DNA from: Fomitopsis serialis | Lineage: Eukaryota; Basidiomycota; Agaricomycetes; Polyporales; Fomitopsidaceae | DNA length: 38,971 nucleotides | Reading direction: 5' to 3' | NCBI RefSeq assembly: GCF_022376445.1 | Contig: NW_025955327.1 | Location: 1-38,971 of the forward strand | Shown: positions 1 through 9,587 of the stretch, one piece after another | How the letters are laid out: the number at the start of each line of letters is the position of its first letter | How positions within the stretch are numbered: the first letter of the stretch is position 1 | Notes under the pieces: model-generated | Seen by the model: only the letters and a program-made list of their open reading frames with translations | What the model was told of the DNA's origin: nothing | Database searches by the model: none | Position numbers and translations under genes: made by a program

Positions 1-916
1 CCGACGGGCAATGGAGAATTACCATACATAGCAATGATCCATTATACGGTGCGATCAATCCATACTTACGTGTCTGCACCATAGTAACCACTGATGCACT
101 AGTCGCTGGCGGCCATGATGCTCGGCTTCGAGCGGCTGATGAAGCCTGATGTGGCCGAGGAACTGGGTCTCGGGGAAGTGATGGACAAGTACTGCACGAT
201 CATGCTGCCGGAGGGTAAGACCCAGGAGGAGGTCCTGGTGGACATGATCCTCGGCTTCCGAGCAGCGGATGTCGCTCAACCGCCGCAGCCGGAGACATCC
301 TCGCTGCACGCCGAGCACTCTGGTGAACCAGGTAACTGACCAATTCTCTCCGGCCTTTCCGGATATTCATGCCACAACAGAGGGGCAGGTCGGTGCTTGG
401 ATGGAAGATCCGCCTCAAGTCCGGGATCAAATCGAAGATGCGCTCGATGACATCACGACCGAGCAGGCCAAAATCCAAGAGATGGTCGCCGAGCAATTGA
501 AGGCCGCCCAACAGCAACTCCAGCATCTTGATGGCCGGCTGCATGTGGAGAAGCTCCGGGTAGGTTTTACACAGCACATTCACATTACATGGGACTTATA
601 CAATAAAAACTAGGACGAAGTGAGAGCTCACACCGACCGCATCCACCTCCCTGTGCTCCCAAAAATACCCGAGCCAGGTGTGATCTCACCGGAGAACATG
701 CCCCCAAACGTGCCAGTCCAAGCCCTGAATTGGTTGGACAGTCTCGGCGAATCGATGGCCGGCATGGATCTATACATCCAGGCAGAGGTGGATTACTGGC
801 GGGCGGTGGACCGAGTGAAGGCGGCCGAGTTAGCGGTCTTGCAGCCAGGAGAAGCGCCGAGTGCCGCGGCGGGCTCTTCGCCACCCCGTCCTGTCTCAGA
901 GTCGCATGATGGATAG
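1..916 (+). CDS. 3' exons of an unrecognised coiled-coil gene (5' end outside window)
   Basis: I do not recognise this gene. Four exons join in one frame: 1-48, 103-331, 381-559 and 614-916, with GT-AG introns at 49-102, 332-380 and 560-613 (54, 49 and 54 bp). The stop TAG is at 914-916. Exon 2 encodes an acidic helical stretch containing MLGFERLMKPDVAEELGLG. Exon 3 encodes a likely coiled coil, rich in E, Q, K and L (around ITTEQAKIQEMVAEQLKAAQ). The last exon has a Pro-rich linker, another helical segment (WLDSLGESMAGMDLYIQAEV) and a Ser/Pro tail. No signal peptide or membrane segment is seen. It converges on the TET/JBP-like gene at 1163-2413. In other basidiomycetes such dioxygenase genes often sit near KDZ transposase genes, but nothing here lets me assign this gene to that family. 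The upstream start is not in the window. CpG content is high, as in the other gene remnants. Confidence 0.6.
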
Positions 917-1162
917 TCGGGATGTCCCATTAGTGTACAGTCGTGTTGGCACCGGTATTTACATCTCGTGATATGACAGGGAAGGCTTTGATGTTCTTAT
1001 GTGCACCGGCCGGCCGAATCAAACACCGGCAGAACGATTGGGCAGCAAGGCAGCTGGCTAGGCCAGACTGTCTGCTATACCTGTACAGTTATTGTGAAGA
1101 TGAAACCGCCGAGCACATCAACAGTTCCATATATATTGTAAACACAGTGTAAGGTTATACAG
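917..1162. other. Short convergent intergenic spacer
   Basis: This is the region between two convergent genes. It is mixed GC sequence with no convincing gene, repeat or RNA. It presumably holds the two 3' untranslated regions; no clear hairpin terminator is visible, as expected for a fungus. Confidence 0.4.
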
Positions 1163-2413
1163 CTACTCCGAGTCCATCCGCCAATCCGCCGGGGGAGCGT
1201 TTGTCCATGCATGTACCGCCTCACGCATATAGTAAGATAAGCACAAGCGCTCCTGGGTCGATTGCCGTACGGCATGAGGTATGCGACAGCCAGAAAATAC
1301 CTCCATAGTGCCACTGTAGTATGGCATCTTCATTCCCAAAGTAGGATACTCCATATGCAAGGTCTTGTCTCCGCCGAGCGTGAGAATCATATCGTACCAG
1401 TGCTTCGCCGAGAGTACGTCTCGGTGAAGTGGACTGGCCCGGTTGGCAATCACCGATAAGGCGTTGAATGGCGTGTTCCATATCTCGGCGACGCTAGCGC
1501 GGTCCGGGTCGTTGCGCAGTGCATTGATCGACGCCACGCCACTTGCATAGAGGTCCGGATGGAGTATCTCGAGCATCGCCGAGAGGATGATATGGGGGTG
1601 CTCCATCGCCGAGAGCCACGGTCGGGCGAGCGAGGTCGGTTCCCTCAGCAGCCGCGATACCTGGGGTGGACCTGTAGTACCCTGTTGCGGATTAATACAA
1701 CATATGATGATCAGTACGCCATGGATGCCCACCGTATGACCCTGCTGAAACCAGCCGGGCGAGGCAGACAAGCACGACGGCGGGAAGATTGGACATTCAT
1801 CCGCATTGCGGTAGTTGTTGATATCTTGTCTCCACTTCTCGGTGGTGGTAGGGGGGTAGCGGAGGAACAGCGGTTCCAGTTGACCTGCGGTGTCCCATAT
1901 GAACTGCTGCTTGATTGTTAACAACCAGTGTGATGTCTGCCGGGCGATCTCGCATACCTGGTAGTACGGTGTGATTACGCCGGGGAGATGCCACAAAAGA
2001 ATCCGGCCGGCGCTATCCTCGATGGTCGCAGGCTCCTTGCACGCCTCGTACTGTACGTTCTCGGCTTCTTCATCGCTCGGTGTTGTCATCGGATAAGTCA
2101 ATGCGTCCCATTCAACGCTCCCTCCAAGTGGAGTGTTAGCCAAGCTTACGATTGCGGTCAATGGAAGCTCACTTCGGTTACAATAAGCCTGAGCTAACAT
2201 CTTGCCAGCATTCGTCGCCTGGCGTATCATATACACATCCAGGAAGAGACCTGGAAGTGGCTCGGGCTTCATCGCCTGGCCCTCCTGCATGCGAGACAGC
2301 CAGTGTAAATATGTCCCCTTCAGGTAGGAACGAAATTGGGTGCTGATCTGTGCGGTAGTCATGTTGGAGAGTGGGGGGGGGGATTGGAGAAGAGTTGCGC
2401 AACAAGTTTGCAC
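1163..2413 (-). CDS. TET/JBP-like 2-oxoglutarate/Fe(II) dioxygenase
   Basis: This is a single open frame of 416 codons with no intron. The C-terminal third carries the residues expected of a double-stranded beta-helix 2OG-Fe(II) dioxygenase of the TET/JBP family: an iron-binding HRD (His330, Asp332) within ANRASPLHRDVL, a helical segment ending in ILTLGG, a strand with YSGTMEVFSG, a distal His380 in IPHAV, and Arg389 or Arg397 as candidate 2-oxoglutarate-binding residues. Known members oxidise 5-methylcytosine or thymine in DNA, and the family is strongly expanded in basidiomycetes alongside KDZ transposons. DNA demethylation is therefore the family inference; activity here is not shown. The N-terminal 300 residues hold no other domain I recognise. 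The start could be the first Met (2413) or MTTAQ (about 2362), just past a G-run at about 2374. The gene is divergent from gene A across the 86-bp array and convergent with the gene at 1-916. Confidence 0.78.
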   Translation of the reverse strand: MQTCCATLLQSPPPLSNMTTAQISTQFRSYLKGTYLHWLSRMQEGQAMKPEPLPGLFLDVYMIRQATNAGKMLAQAYCNRSELPLTAIVSLANTPLGGSVEWDALTYPMTTPSDEEAENVQYEACKEPATIEDSAGRILLWHLPGVITPYYQVCEIARQTSHWLLTIKQQFIWDTAGQLEPLFLRYPPTTTEKWRQDINNYRNADECPIFPPSCLSASPGWFQQGHTVGIHGVLIIICCINPQQGTTGPPQVSRLLREPTSLARPWLSAMEHPHIILSAMLEILHPDLYASGVASINALRNDPDRASVAEIWNTPFNALSVIANRASPLHRDVLSAKHWYDMILTLGGDKTLHMEYPTLGMKMPYYSGTMEVFSGCRIPHAVRQSTQERLCLSYYMREAVHAWTNAPPADWRMDSE

Positions 2414-2600
2414 GATGTGGAGGACCTGATGGGCAACATGTGGTGACCATGTGTTTGCCTCATGTTTGTAGGCATGTGATGTTGTCAGTGCTCAAGTGAC
2501 CCCGGCTAGGTGCTGGTTCATGCATGCGCCATCTCATGTGATGTCACGTTGTCTGGATGATTGCCCTTAACAATTCTGGTGCCGATTTGGCCGGCAGGAT
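2414..2600. other. Upstream region of the TET/JBP-like gene
   Basis: This stretch runs from the putative start of the dioxygenase gene to the tandem array. It is TG-rich (several CATGTG/ATGTGATG runs) and carries no open frame that I trust. It should contain the dioxygenase promoter, but I see no convincing TATA box. Confidence 0.35.
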
Positions 2601-2607
2601 CATTGAT

Positions 2608-3140
2608 ATGAGCCCCGGCCGGACCGTAGGAAGCCTATTTCTTTTGAGGCCTCCGGCCGGAACGTTGACCTGGTTGCCGGCCGGAACGCTGGGTCTGTGT
2701 CCGGCCGGACCGTAGGAAGCCTATTTTTTCGAGGCCTCCGGCCGGGACGTTGACCTGGTTGCCGGCCGGAACGCTGGGTCTGTGTCCGGCCGGACCGTAG
2801 GAAGCCTATTTTTTTCGAGGCCTCCGGCCGGGACGTTGACCTGGTTGCCGGCCGGAACGCTGGGTCTGTGTCCGGCCGGACCGTAGGAAGCCTATTTTTT
2901 TCGAGGCCTCCGGCCGGGTCGTTGACAAGGGGTCCGGCCGGAACGCTGGGTCTGTGTCCGGCCGGACCGTAGGAAGCCTATTTTTTTCGAGGCCTCCGGC
3001 CGGGTCGTTGACAAGGGGTCCGGCCGGAACGCTGGGTCTGTGTCCGGCCGGACCGTAGAAAGCCTATTTTTTTCGAGGCCTCCGGCCGGGTCGTTCGCCT
3101 GAGGTCCGGCCGGAACGTTACACCACAGGCCGGCCGGACC
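2608..3140. repeat. 86-bp CpG-rich minisatellite with CCGGCCGG palindromes
   Basis: This is a direct tandem array of about six units. The landmark GGACCGTAG starts at 2621, 2707, 2792, 2878, 2964 and 3050, so the period is 85-86 bp. Each unit has the same order: GGACCGTAGGAAGCC, a T-tract, GAGGCCTCCGGCCGG, a variable middle, CCGGCCGGAACGCTGGG, TCTGTGT. The first units have ACGTTGACCTGGTTG in the middle; later ones have TCGTTGACAAGGGG or TCGTTCGCCTGAGG, so variants are grouped in blocks. CpG dinucleotides are intact. The array lies between the divergent starts of the dioxygenase gene and gene A. Minus-strand open frames across it are repeat artefacts, because 86 is not a multiple of 3. Confidence 0.9.
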
Positions 3141-3195
3141 ATTCCTAACCACCACCCTCCCTCCGGCCGGTTCGTTGCTGCCGGCGGCCGCTCCG

Positions 3196-3239
3196 AACGG
3201 TGGACCCGGAGTGCTCCGGCCGAGCCCGGGTCCACCGTT
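3196..3239. repeat. Perfect 14-bp inverted repeat upstream of gene A
   Basis: AACGGTGGACCCGG at 3196-3209 is matched by its exact reverse complement at 3226-3239, around a 16-bp GC-rich loop. It lies just downstream of the 86-bp array and about 100 bp before the likely start of gene A. It could be a binding site or a relic of the array's formation. A related GTGGACCGTTCG occurs at about 3264. Confidence 0.7.
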
Positions 3240-3338
3240 ACAAACGGGCCAAATGCACTCCGGGTGGACCGTTCGAAACGTGATTTCCCACTCATTAGGC
3301 TCGGTGAAGGCGAGCCAGACGAAGAGTTGGATCAGCTG

Positions 3339-5681
3339 ATGGCCAGTGAGATCGAAGGAGAGGGCGGAAAGAAGCGTACGAGCCCCACGAAAGGAACGGA
3401 GAAGGGGCGACAAGGTATGGGGCTATGGTCTTATCGGTTGCTGACTAGTCTGATACGGCATCAGCAGGCTCGAAGAGGAAGAATAACCCGTCGTCTGAAG
3501 ATGATGCCAGCGACAATGGCAAGAGCTCGAAGCAGGTCAAGAAGAGAGCGAAGGTGCAGCATCCGGCCAAGGAGACAGCGGGGTCGTCGAGCAATAAGCC
3601 GGCTGATGACGAGGAGTCCGTCAAATCCGGTGAGTAAAGAAACTATATTTGTTCTCTGTTATCAACGACAGGTGGTTGCTTTGAAATGGCATCTGAGCAA
3701 TCCGTACCAGTGGTTGTAATGTCACCTCGACACCAAAAGCGTGCAGGAAGTGCTCCGAGGGAGGAGACCGAGCTTACAGCTCGGCTCGGTGAGTCGCCCG
3801 TCCCTTCGACAAACAGAATGATTGTATTCAATTTACTACAAACAGGTGCGGGTGCGAAGGGTGCAAGGCCAACGCGGCGTGTGGCGCACAGCTCCGAAGA
3901 TGACGACGGTGTTGACATGGAAGGTGTGGACAAGGAAGGAGCTGAACGGAGCGACCAATCCGACGGTAAGTTAGCAATTGTGGTGCAATGTGATGCTGAG
4001 TTCAACTAACTGTATAGGAGGCTCAACCGTGCCCCAGAGGCGCAAGCAGAGGACGGCCAAGGAGCGCGACACCAAAGGCACGCGCAAAACCAAGGCAACG
4101 GCGCTGCACAAGGAAACACTGGTGGTGGAGGAGGAATCTGACGAGGATGACTCGTTCGTACCAGAGGGTAGCCACAGCGAGCCTGAGGACAGTGATGGCG
4201 AGGAGCTGGAGGCTGAGGACAACGACGACGTACGCAAGATCTCAAAGTTGAGCCACAATCTGACGTGTTCTACAGATCATTGTGAAGTCCGAGCCGGAGG
4301 AGAAGAAGGTGAAGGCGAAGGGCAAGGCGAAGGGCAAGGCGAACAAGACGAAGGGCAAGGGGAAGGCCAAAGCGGCTGGAAAGGCTGGAGCCAACAAGGA
4401 TGCCCCTGGGGACGACGATGATCCCCTTGCTGAGCCCATGATCAAGGCGTTGCTGCAGCGGGCTGTGCAAGAGTTCCGCCTTCACCTTGCGCTGGAGAAC
4501 GCGTGGCCCCGCAACAAGGGAGGCCGCATCAAGAAGGACGAGGTCCCCGCTGATATCATCATGGCCATCAAGAAGAAGTACAAGGTGTTCAGAATGCCCG
4601 ACTTCAAGGAGATGTTCGACGCTCGGTGGGACAACCAAGATGTTCAGGACGACATGACTGGCTACGTACGTTGCCAGTTTACTGTCCTCTCATGGCTCTT
4701 GACCGCTATGTCCATCAGGTCTACAGGATTGCTTCTCAGTTTTGTCAAGAGGTGAAGCAGAAGGCAAAGAGAGCAGTGGAGAGGGCTTTCCTCAACTTCA
4801 AGGTGTCAGACTTGGGGCCCAACGGTGAGAGGCTGAACTCGGTTGGCCGCGCAGAGAAGTTGCACAGGGCAACGGAGGCCCGCGTGAAGTTCCTGCGCGA
4901 GAAGAACATCTTCCACTACGGGGATGTGGACATGAGGGACCCGGACACTGATCCCGGTGTAAGTATTCTTCATAGGTTTTGCATGTTTGGGCGGATGATG
5001 ACAATGTGCGCCAGGAATGGACGTACGCAGAGCACATGCCGTTCCACAACAACATCATTGGCGATGTGATTGCCCGCCAGTGGTGGCTGGGTCACAACCC
5101 CGAGGCATTGCGCGCGAGGAACCGTGACCGCTTTGACCTTAGCAAGCCTCTGCCGAGCAACCTCATAGCTCTGGCTTGCAGTGCGGTGAGTGGTTCTCAA
5201 TGTGCATTGGGTGCCTCAGCTCATGCCCTATTAGGTCATGGTAGCGCTGGATGAGATTGCGAGGGGCGTCACCATCAACTTCGACGCAAAGAGCTACGCG
5301 CCAGAGTAAGTCCGTTGCTGCCATCTCGTTCAATGGGCTGACTGTCGGGCTGTAGGCACGATAAGGTCCAGGCTCAGATCGACAAGTACCAGAAGATGGC
5401 GAGCCCCAATCTTGCAGACAAGTACGAGGGTGCGGCGGCGTTTGTCAAGTCGATGAACGACACGCTGGCCATGAGCATACGGTGCGCCCTCACGAATTCC
5501 TCATACGTTGACTAACTATCTGTTTTGTCTCAGGGCCTCTGCGGGTTTGGGCGATAGCATTGGGGACGGCGGTGTTCAAGGCGCCGAAGATGGAGACGAG
5601 GACATGGATGTCAACGTCGTTCTTGGGCCCTGGAAACAGAGACAGCAGGCTGCCGCCGCCGGGCCGTCAAACAATGCTTGA
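3339..5681 (+). CDS. Gene A: DUF6532-like protein with acidic/basic N-terminal region
   Basis: This is an apparently intact 11-exon gene. Introns are at 3415-3464, 3630-3671, 3789-3845, 3966-4017, 4230-4275, 4666-4718, 4959-5013, 5186-5234, 5306-5355 and 5482-5533. All are GT-AG, 42-57 bp, and the frame runs to TGA at 5679-5681. The N-terminal half is low-complexity, with alternating basic and acidic runs (KRKNNPSSEDDASDNGK; GKAKGKANKTKGKGKAK), suggesting a nuclear protein. The C-terminal half is folded, with landmarks HLALENAWP, FHYGDVDMRD, EHMPFHNNIIGDVIARQWW and NLIALACSA. The layout fits the DUF6532 family of basidiomycete proteins of unknown function; I place it there from memory of the pattern, not by search. 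ATG 3339 (MASEIEGEGG) is the first in-frame Met I can support. The frame is open upstream, so an earlier exon is possible. It is a paralogue of gene B (10403-15237). Confidence 0.72.
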
Positions 5682-6390
5682 AGGTGTCGTCATTCTGGGA
5701 TGAAAGGTAAGTGACCAAAATCCTTACAGTGAGAACGCGCACTCAGTTGCTGGCTGGACTCAGGGAACCTGTAGAGAAGTCCGGTGTTGCATGTACAATG
5801 GTAGTATTATGTTTCTCCCCGTGTTGTCTTTGTCCGCGCCCTCTTCTGCCGTCTGCCATGCATTTGTACCACTACATTTTCCAGCAGCTTATCTCGTCTG
5901 TCTACTCACCAAAGCTGGAAGTAGTGTACACTACATTTGTATTGTTGTCCAAACCCGTATTCACGTATACCACAATTGTATTCAATGATCCCAATAGCTG
6001 GAAATGGGTGAAAGCAAGTTAGTTTGAAGCATTTTGAATTGGCTGAATAGCGCGTGAACAACAGTTGTTAAACTGTGTGAATCAAAGAAACAGTGTCCGA
6101 ACAACGGTCTGTAATGGAACGGACTTTGCTGGGCAGCAATATGAAGCCCTCAAAAAGCTGTATAAATGGACCACAAAGCAGAGTAAACCAACCCGTCACA
6201 CGTCAAAACTAAGCAGTACATCAATGCCAAAAGCATCTCAAAAGTGCTTTCTACAACAGGCAAAAGCACTCTCAATCAGGGTACTTGTGTTGAGGTCACT
6301 TTGGAGCTTGGGATCACTTTGGGGCTCCCAAAGTGCTTATAAGCCGTTGCAAGAGCATATGAAGTGCTTAATGATTTTGGCGGTTTTCCC
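5682..6390. other. 3' flank of gene A; no gene seen
   Basis: Roughly 5682-6060 is pyrimidine-rich and resembles a 3' untranslated region. From about 6200 to 6390 there are repeated short motifs (AAAGTGCTT/AAGCACTT, CACTTTGGGG) and a TATAAATGG at about 6160. I see no convincing open frame. A TGTTAAAC at 6066 could be the far end of a diverged LTR that finishes at 6627, but no matching target duplication is present. Confidence 0.35.
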
Positions 6391-6627
6391 TGATGTATCA
6401 TCATGATGTCATAGTGATGTCATCAAGGAACGTGCTGGAACATCCTGGAAAGAACTGGAAGGTAGTGGAATGTTCCGTACAAGTCTAGAACAAATCATGT
6501 GCTACAGGTCTGGATCAAGTCTGTAAGAAATGTATGTAATATGTAGCAATGAAGAACATAAGTCCATAACAGGTAAAGGATAAGACCTATCCCGTAGTGT
6601 AACACCCAAAATAGTCGAAGTTCAACA
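6391..6627 (-). mobile_element. LTR fragment, same family as the solo LTR at 28928-29491
   Basis: This segment matches 29256-29491 closely, including the shared runs GATGTCATAGTGATGTCATC and AGGATAAGACCTATCCCG and the terminus GTTCAACA. On the minus strand it begins TGTTGAAC, the LTR end defined by the complete copy. The other half of the LTR is missing or too diverged to recognise. It abuts the truncated end of the decayed gene at 6628-7885, whose frame reads a few codons into it and stops. Confidence 0.8.
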
Positions 6628-7885
6628 CAATGGAGGTTGGGTATATCGAGGTGGTGCATCCACCAGTTCTGCGCACATCGGTTCTATGTGGAAGTCCTCT
6701 TCCGATGTCGACGACATCGGGGGCGAAGCAATACGTGTCAGTGGTCGGGGTGGAGGAATTCCTTGCAGTCGATGCAAGTGTGCGGGAGGAGTAGGCATAC
6801 GTCGAGGAGGTGCAATGAGGTCAGAAGGGATAAGACCCTGAAGAACACCATCAGCATCAGTTTCATCATTCGTCTCGTCATAATACGTGCCAATATGCCA
6901 CTCATCCATGTAGTCCTCTGCGGCTCTGCCTCCTGATAGGTGTCGCACAATTTTGCGCGTGCTCCCGAGCGATATGCGACAGAGAAAGATGCATGCGCAC
7001 CGAGTCGGTATATACCAGGAAGACAACCTCGTGGTATGGCATAGTACCGAGTCGTTGGGTATGGTGCAGGGGGAAGATGTCAGCGACAATGAGTGGTGCG
7101 ATAACGAAGGGAATATGGTTCTGGAACATGGTGTTCGTCGACTAACTCGGCGAGGACTCTTGCTCCCCGCTGTGCCACGTTGCGGAGTGTTACGAGGTGC
7201 GACTCACTGAGGATATCAGCTGCGACGATTTCCATGAGCCGTCGACCGCGCATCGTCGGTGGTCCTATCTGGGGACATCTAGAGGCCGGGTGGCCCGCAG
7301 CCTGTCGTCGACACTTGGGGCAGAAGTACCGGTAACAATCGAGGGCTTGATGACACTCCTTGTTGTTACACCCGAGGAAACAAGGAGTGTTTGCGTCGAC
7401 AAGTGGTTGAGCTGCCTCTGGAAGACACTCGTCAACACGTGCTTGTCATCCTAAGTATACAAGGTGTTGGTGATGGTCAGTATCGAAGGGTTGACCATTG
7501 GCGTGGAGGATGAGCTCAGGAACACGAGTATGTTCCAATGTCTCGAGCGCGGCGGTAAGCGTACCAAAAGCATCTCTTTCATACGCCTCATACTCGGCCA
7601 AGATATCCTCCTTCATATGCCTCCTGAGCGTAACCTCGGCTATGGTGTCAAAAGCGGTGACGAGGGCGTCGAGCCCGACTTGCTTTTCCTCGTCCGTCAC
7701 ATGAATCTCAGATTCTCAGCAGGAGGTTGTCCGAGCTGGTCGATTGTGACATCAGGTGTGAGGAACAGGTGTTGCACCATGTTCCAGTTGATGCAGGTAT
7801 CAGGAGTTTCTTGGTCCTGGAAGAGTCGGTGGGATTCGGTTGATATTGGGATGGGGAGGAGGGGAGAAGGAGTGCGAACAGGCTC
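6628..7885 (-). pseudogene. Decayed gene with a cysteine-rich zinc-binding-like motif
   Basis: I do not recognise the family. Coding-like sequence runs on the minus strand from the edge of the hAT-like element (7885) to the LTR fragment (6627), but in several frames. The first part (PISTESHRLFQDQETPDTC) is followed by a frameshift near 7697, then a helical segment (LRRHMKEDILAEYEAYERD), an in-frame TGA at 7446-7448, and a cysteine cluster, CNNKECHQALDCYRYFCPKC. That cluster has spacing C-x4-C-x5-C-x4-C-x2-C, which could bind zinc. After another break near 7080 come VVFLVYTDSVRMHL and a Pro-rich end. The gene is bounded by transposons on both sides, so both ends may be missing. CpG content is high, unlike the flanking elements. 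Undetected introns could explain one of the frame changes. Confidence 0.55.
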
Positions 7886-9587
7886 TAGTGCATAGCATGG
7901 GTGTACCCATGGGTGTCTGAGGGCATACCCATACCCATACCCACATGGGTCACATACCCATGGCATGGGTATGGGTTTTGCATGGGTATCATGGGTACCC
8001 TTGGGTATGGGTACCATCATGGGTAGATCTATGTGCAGTTCATGGTACTCATAATTTTGCATGATGGGTAACATGATTGGAAAGATATGGGGTGTGTTGA
8101 TCAGTATCATACTGGCCAAGTGAGCTCAGACCAGACTCACAACTGGCTTGCCAATTGGATGAATAACCCCACAGAGCTGACACTGGGCCATGGAGATGGA
8201 TGTGACTAGGGGCTGTTCTCTTTGAACAGTGTCCTGGACAGCCTGCAGTACAATGATGGGGCAGCAAAGCAGGACAGTTTTATGGTGCATATCTACTGCT
8301 ACCACTTTGAGAACAACCCCACTGACTGCATGGCCAATCACAACATTGAAGTCAGAGTTTCCAGTTTTGCAAGCCAGGACATACATCAACTAGATGGGAG
8401 GCATCTACATGAGGGCAGTAGGCTGTTATGCAAGCAATTTATATACATGCAAGAACAATGGAGCAGAGAGGTCAATTGAATGGTCAAAGCAACGTAACAT
8501 AGGACAAATCCATCCCAGATGTGACAAAGGATTAAAGAACCTGATAAACAGTGACTGTACCTTTATTTCCAGTACATATCACTACTTAGGTGGGGAGACC
8601 ACAAGATTTGGGGGGTAGCAAGTCTGCATATACAAATGCACATCACAACACAGAGGGGATAGTGATGCCATGGGCAGAGCCTTTTGAAATTCACCATATC
8701 CCAATGGATCACCCCAATGTAGCAGGTTTACTGTGGGTCAACATTGAGCAGAAACTCAGGGTAGACAACAATTTAACTGAAACACAGGCAGGATGTGGCA
8801 TTGTGCAATGAATATGAATAGTCTGCCACATAGACTAGCCTCAGAGAACAGGAGCATATTAGGTTGATTTACTAATCTTCATCACTGAATACTGCCTTAT
8901 GTCACAGGAGTTTCACCAACATATGATAAATAGGGCTGGGGGATGAACATGACCAGCCCATGATGTGGACATTTTCATTGAGAGCTTAATGCATTGCTAC
9001 TTAGTAAGTGACACAACTGGGACCATGATTTCTTATGAAGAGCATGATCATAGCCCTACTACATTGCTGAAATCCTGGATTTAGTGAATTAACTAACAAT
9101 GCATCTATGCTAAATGTGAAACTGGAACTGCAGGTCTAGTGTTCATCTCAAAAGAGCCTTGACACAGTATCCATACTGATCCTTCTTATGCTATCAGGAG
9201 TGGCCATGTCACAGATGCCTAGCAAAAGATTAAAGTAAACAGTATCACTGGCTGTCCAACATGGACAATTACATGGTAAGATTCAGTCTGGTCATATTAT
9301 GTATTTCAGCTCATGAATACATGGCACTGGAGTAGCTATCATTGTGAGTTAGAAAGATGAGGTCAGCATGATGGCACCCACACTGTAATGCACTTGTTGT
9401 CATCATTTTGACAACTTCAGCAGTCTATGTATACACAGCACAGACTATCTGACTAGCAGTTACCATATTCTACTGCTGGATTAGCACTGCAGTAGTCCAT
9501 GGGTCAGATTTTGGCTACCCATACCCATACCCATGCATACCCATACCCATGACCCACATGGGTTATCCATACCCATTCAATGCACTA
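7886..9587 (+). mobile_element. hAT-like non-autonomous element, copy 1 (diverged)
   Basis: The element begins TAGTGCATAGCATGGGT and ends with ATGGGT/ACCCAT-type repeats and TGCACTA, so TAGTGCA and TGCACTA form terminal inverted repeats. The first and last ~150 bp are packed with ACCCAT or ATGGGT hexamers in both orientations. The interior is CpG-poor, has no coding capacity, and aligns only in patches with copies 2 and 3 (for example, the segment with GTTTCCAGTTTT). The flanking 8-mers (ACAGGCTC and GTAGCATT) do not match, so no target duplication can be shown. This copy looks older than the other two or was altered at one end. Confidence 0.8.

Noticed and set aside
1..916. KDZ transposase C-terminus next to the TET/JBP-like gene
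   Set aside because: The genomic pairing is known in basidiomycetes, but I see no KDZ motif in these exons, so the name would be a guess.
2608..3140. CRISPR array
   Set aside because: Units are directly adjacent with no unique spacers, the repeat is far too long, and the organism is eukaryotic.
2892..3413. Open frame of 173 codons on the - strand across the tandem array
   Set aside because: It reads the 86-bp repeat, and the peptide repeats in different frames because 86 is not a multiple of 3. There is no independent coding sign.
7886..8010. ACCCAT/ATGGGT hexamer runs as telomere-like repeats
   Set aside because: They occur at both ends of bounded elements with inverted termini and 8-bp duplications, in mixed orientation. 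The usual fungal telomere repeat is TTAGGG-type, which this is not.
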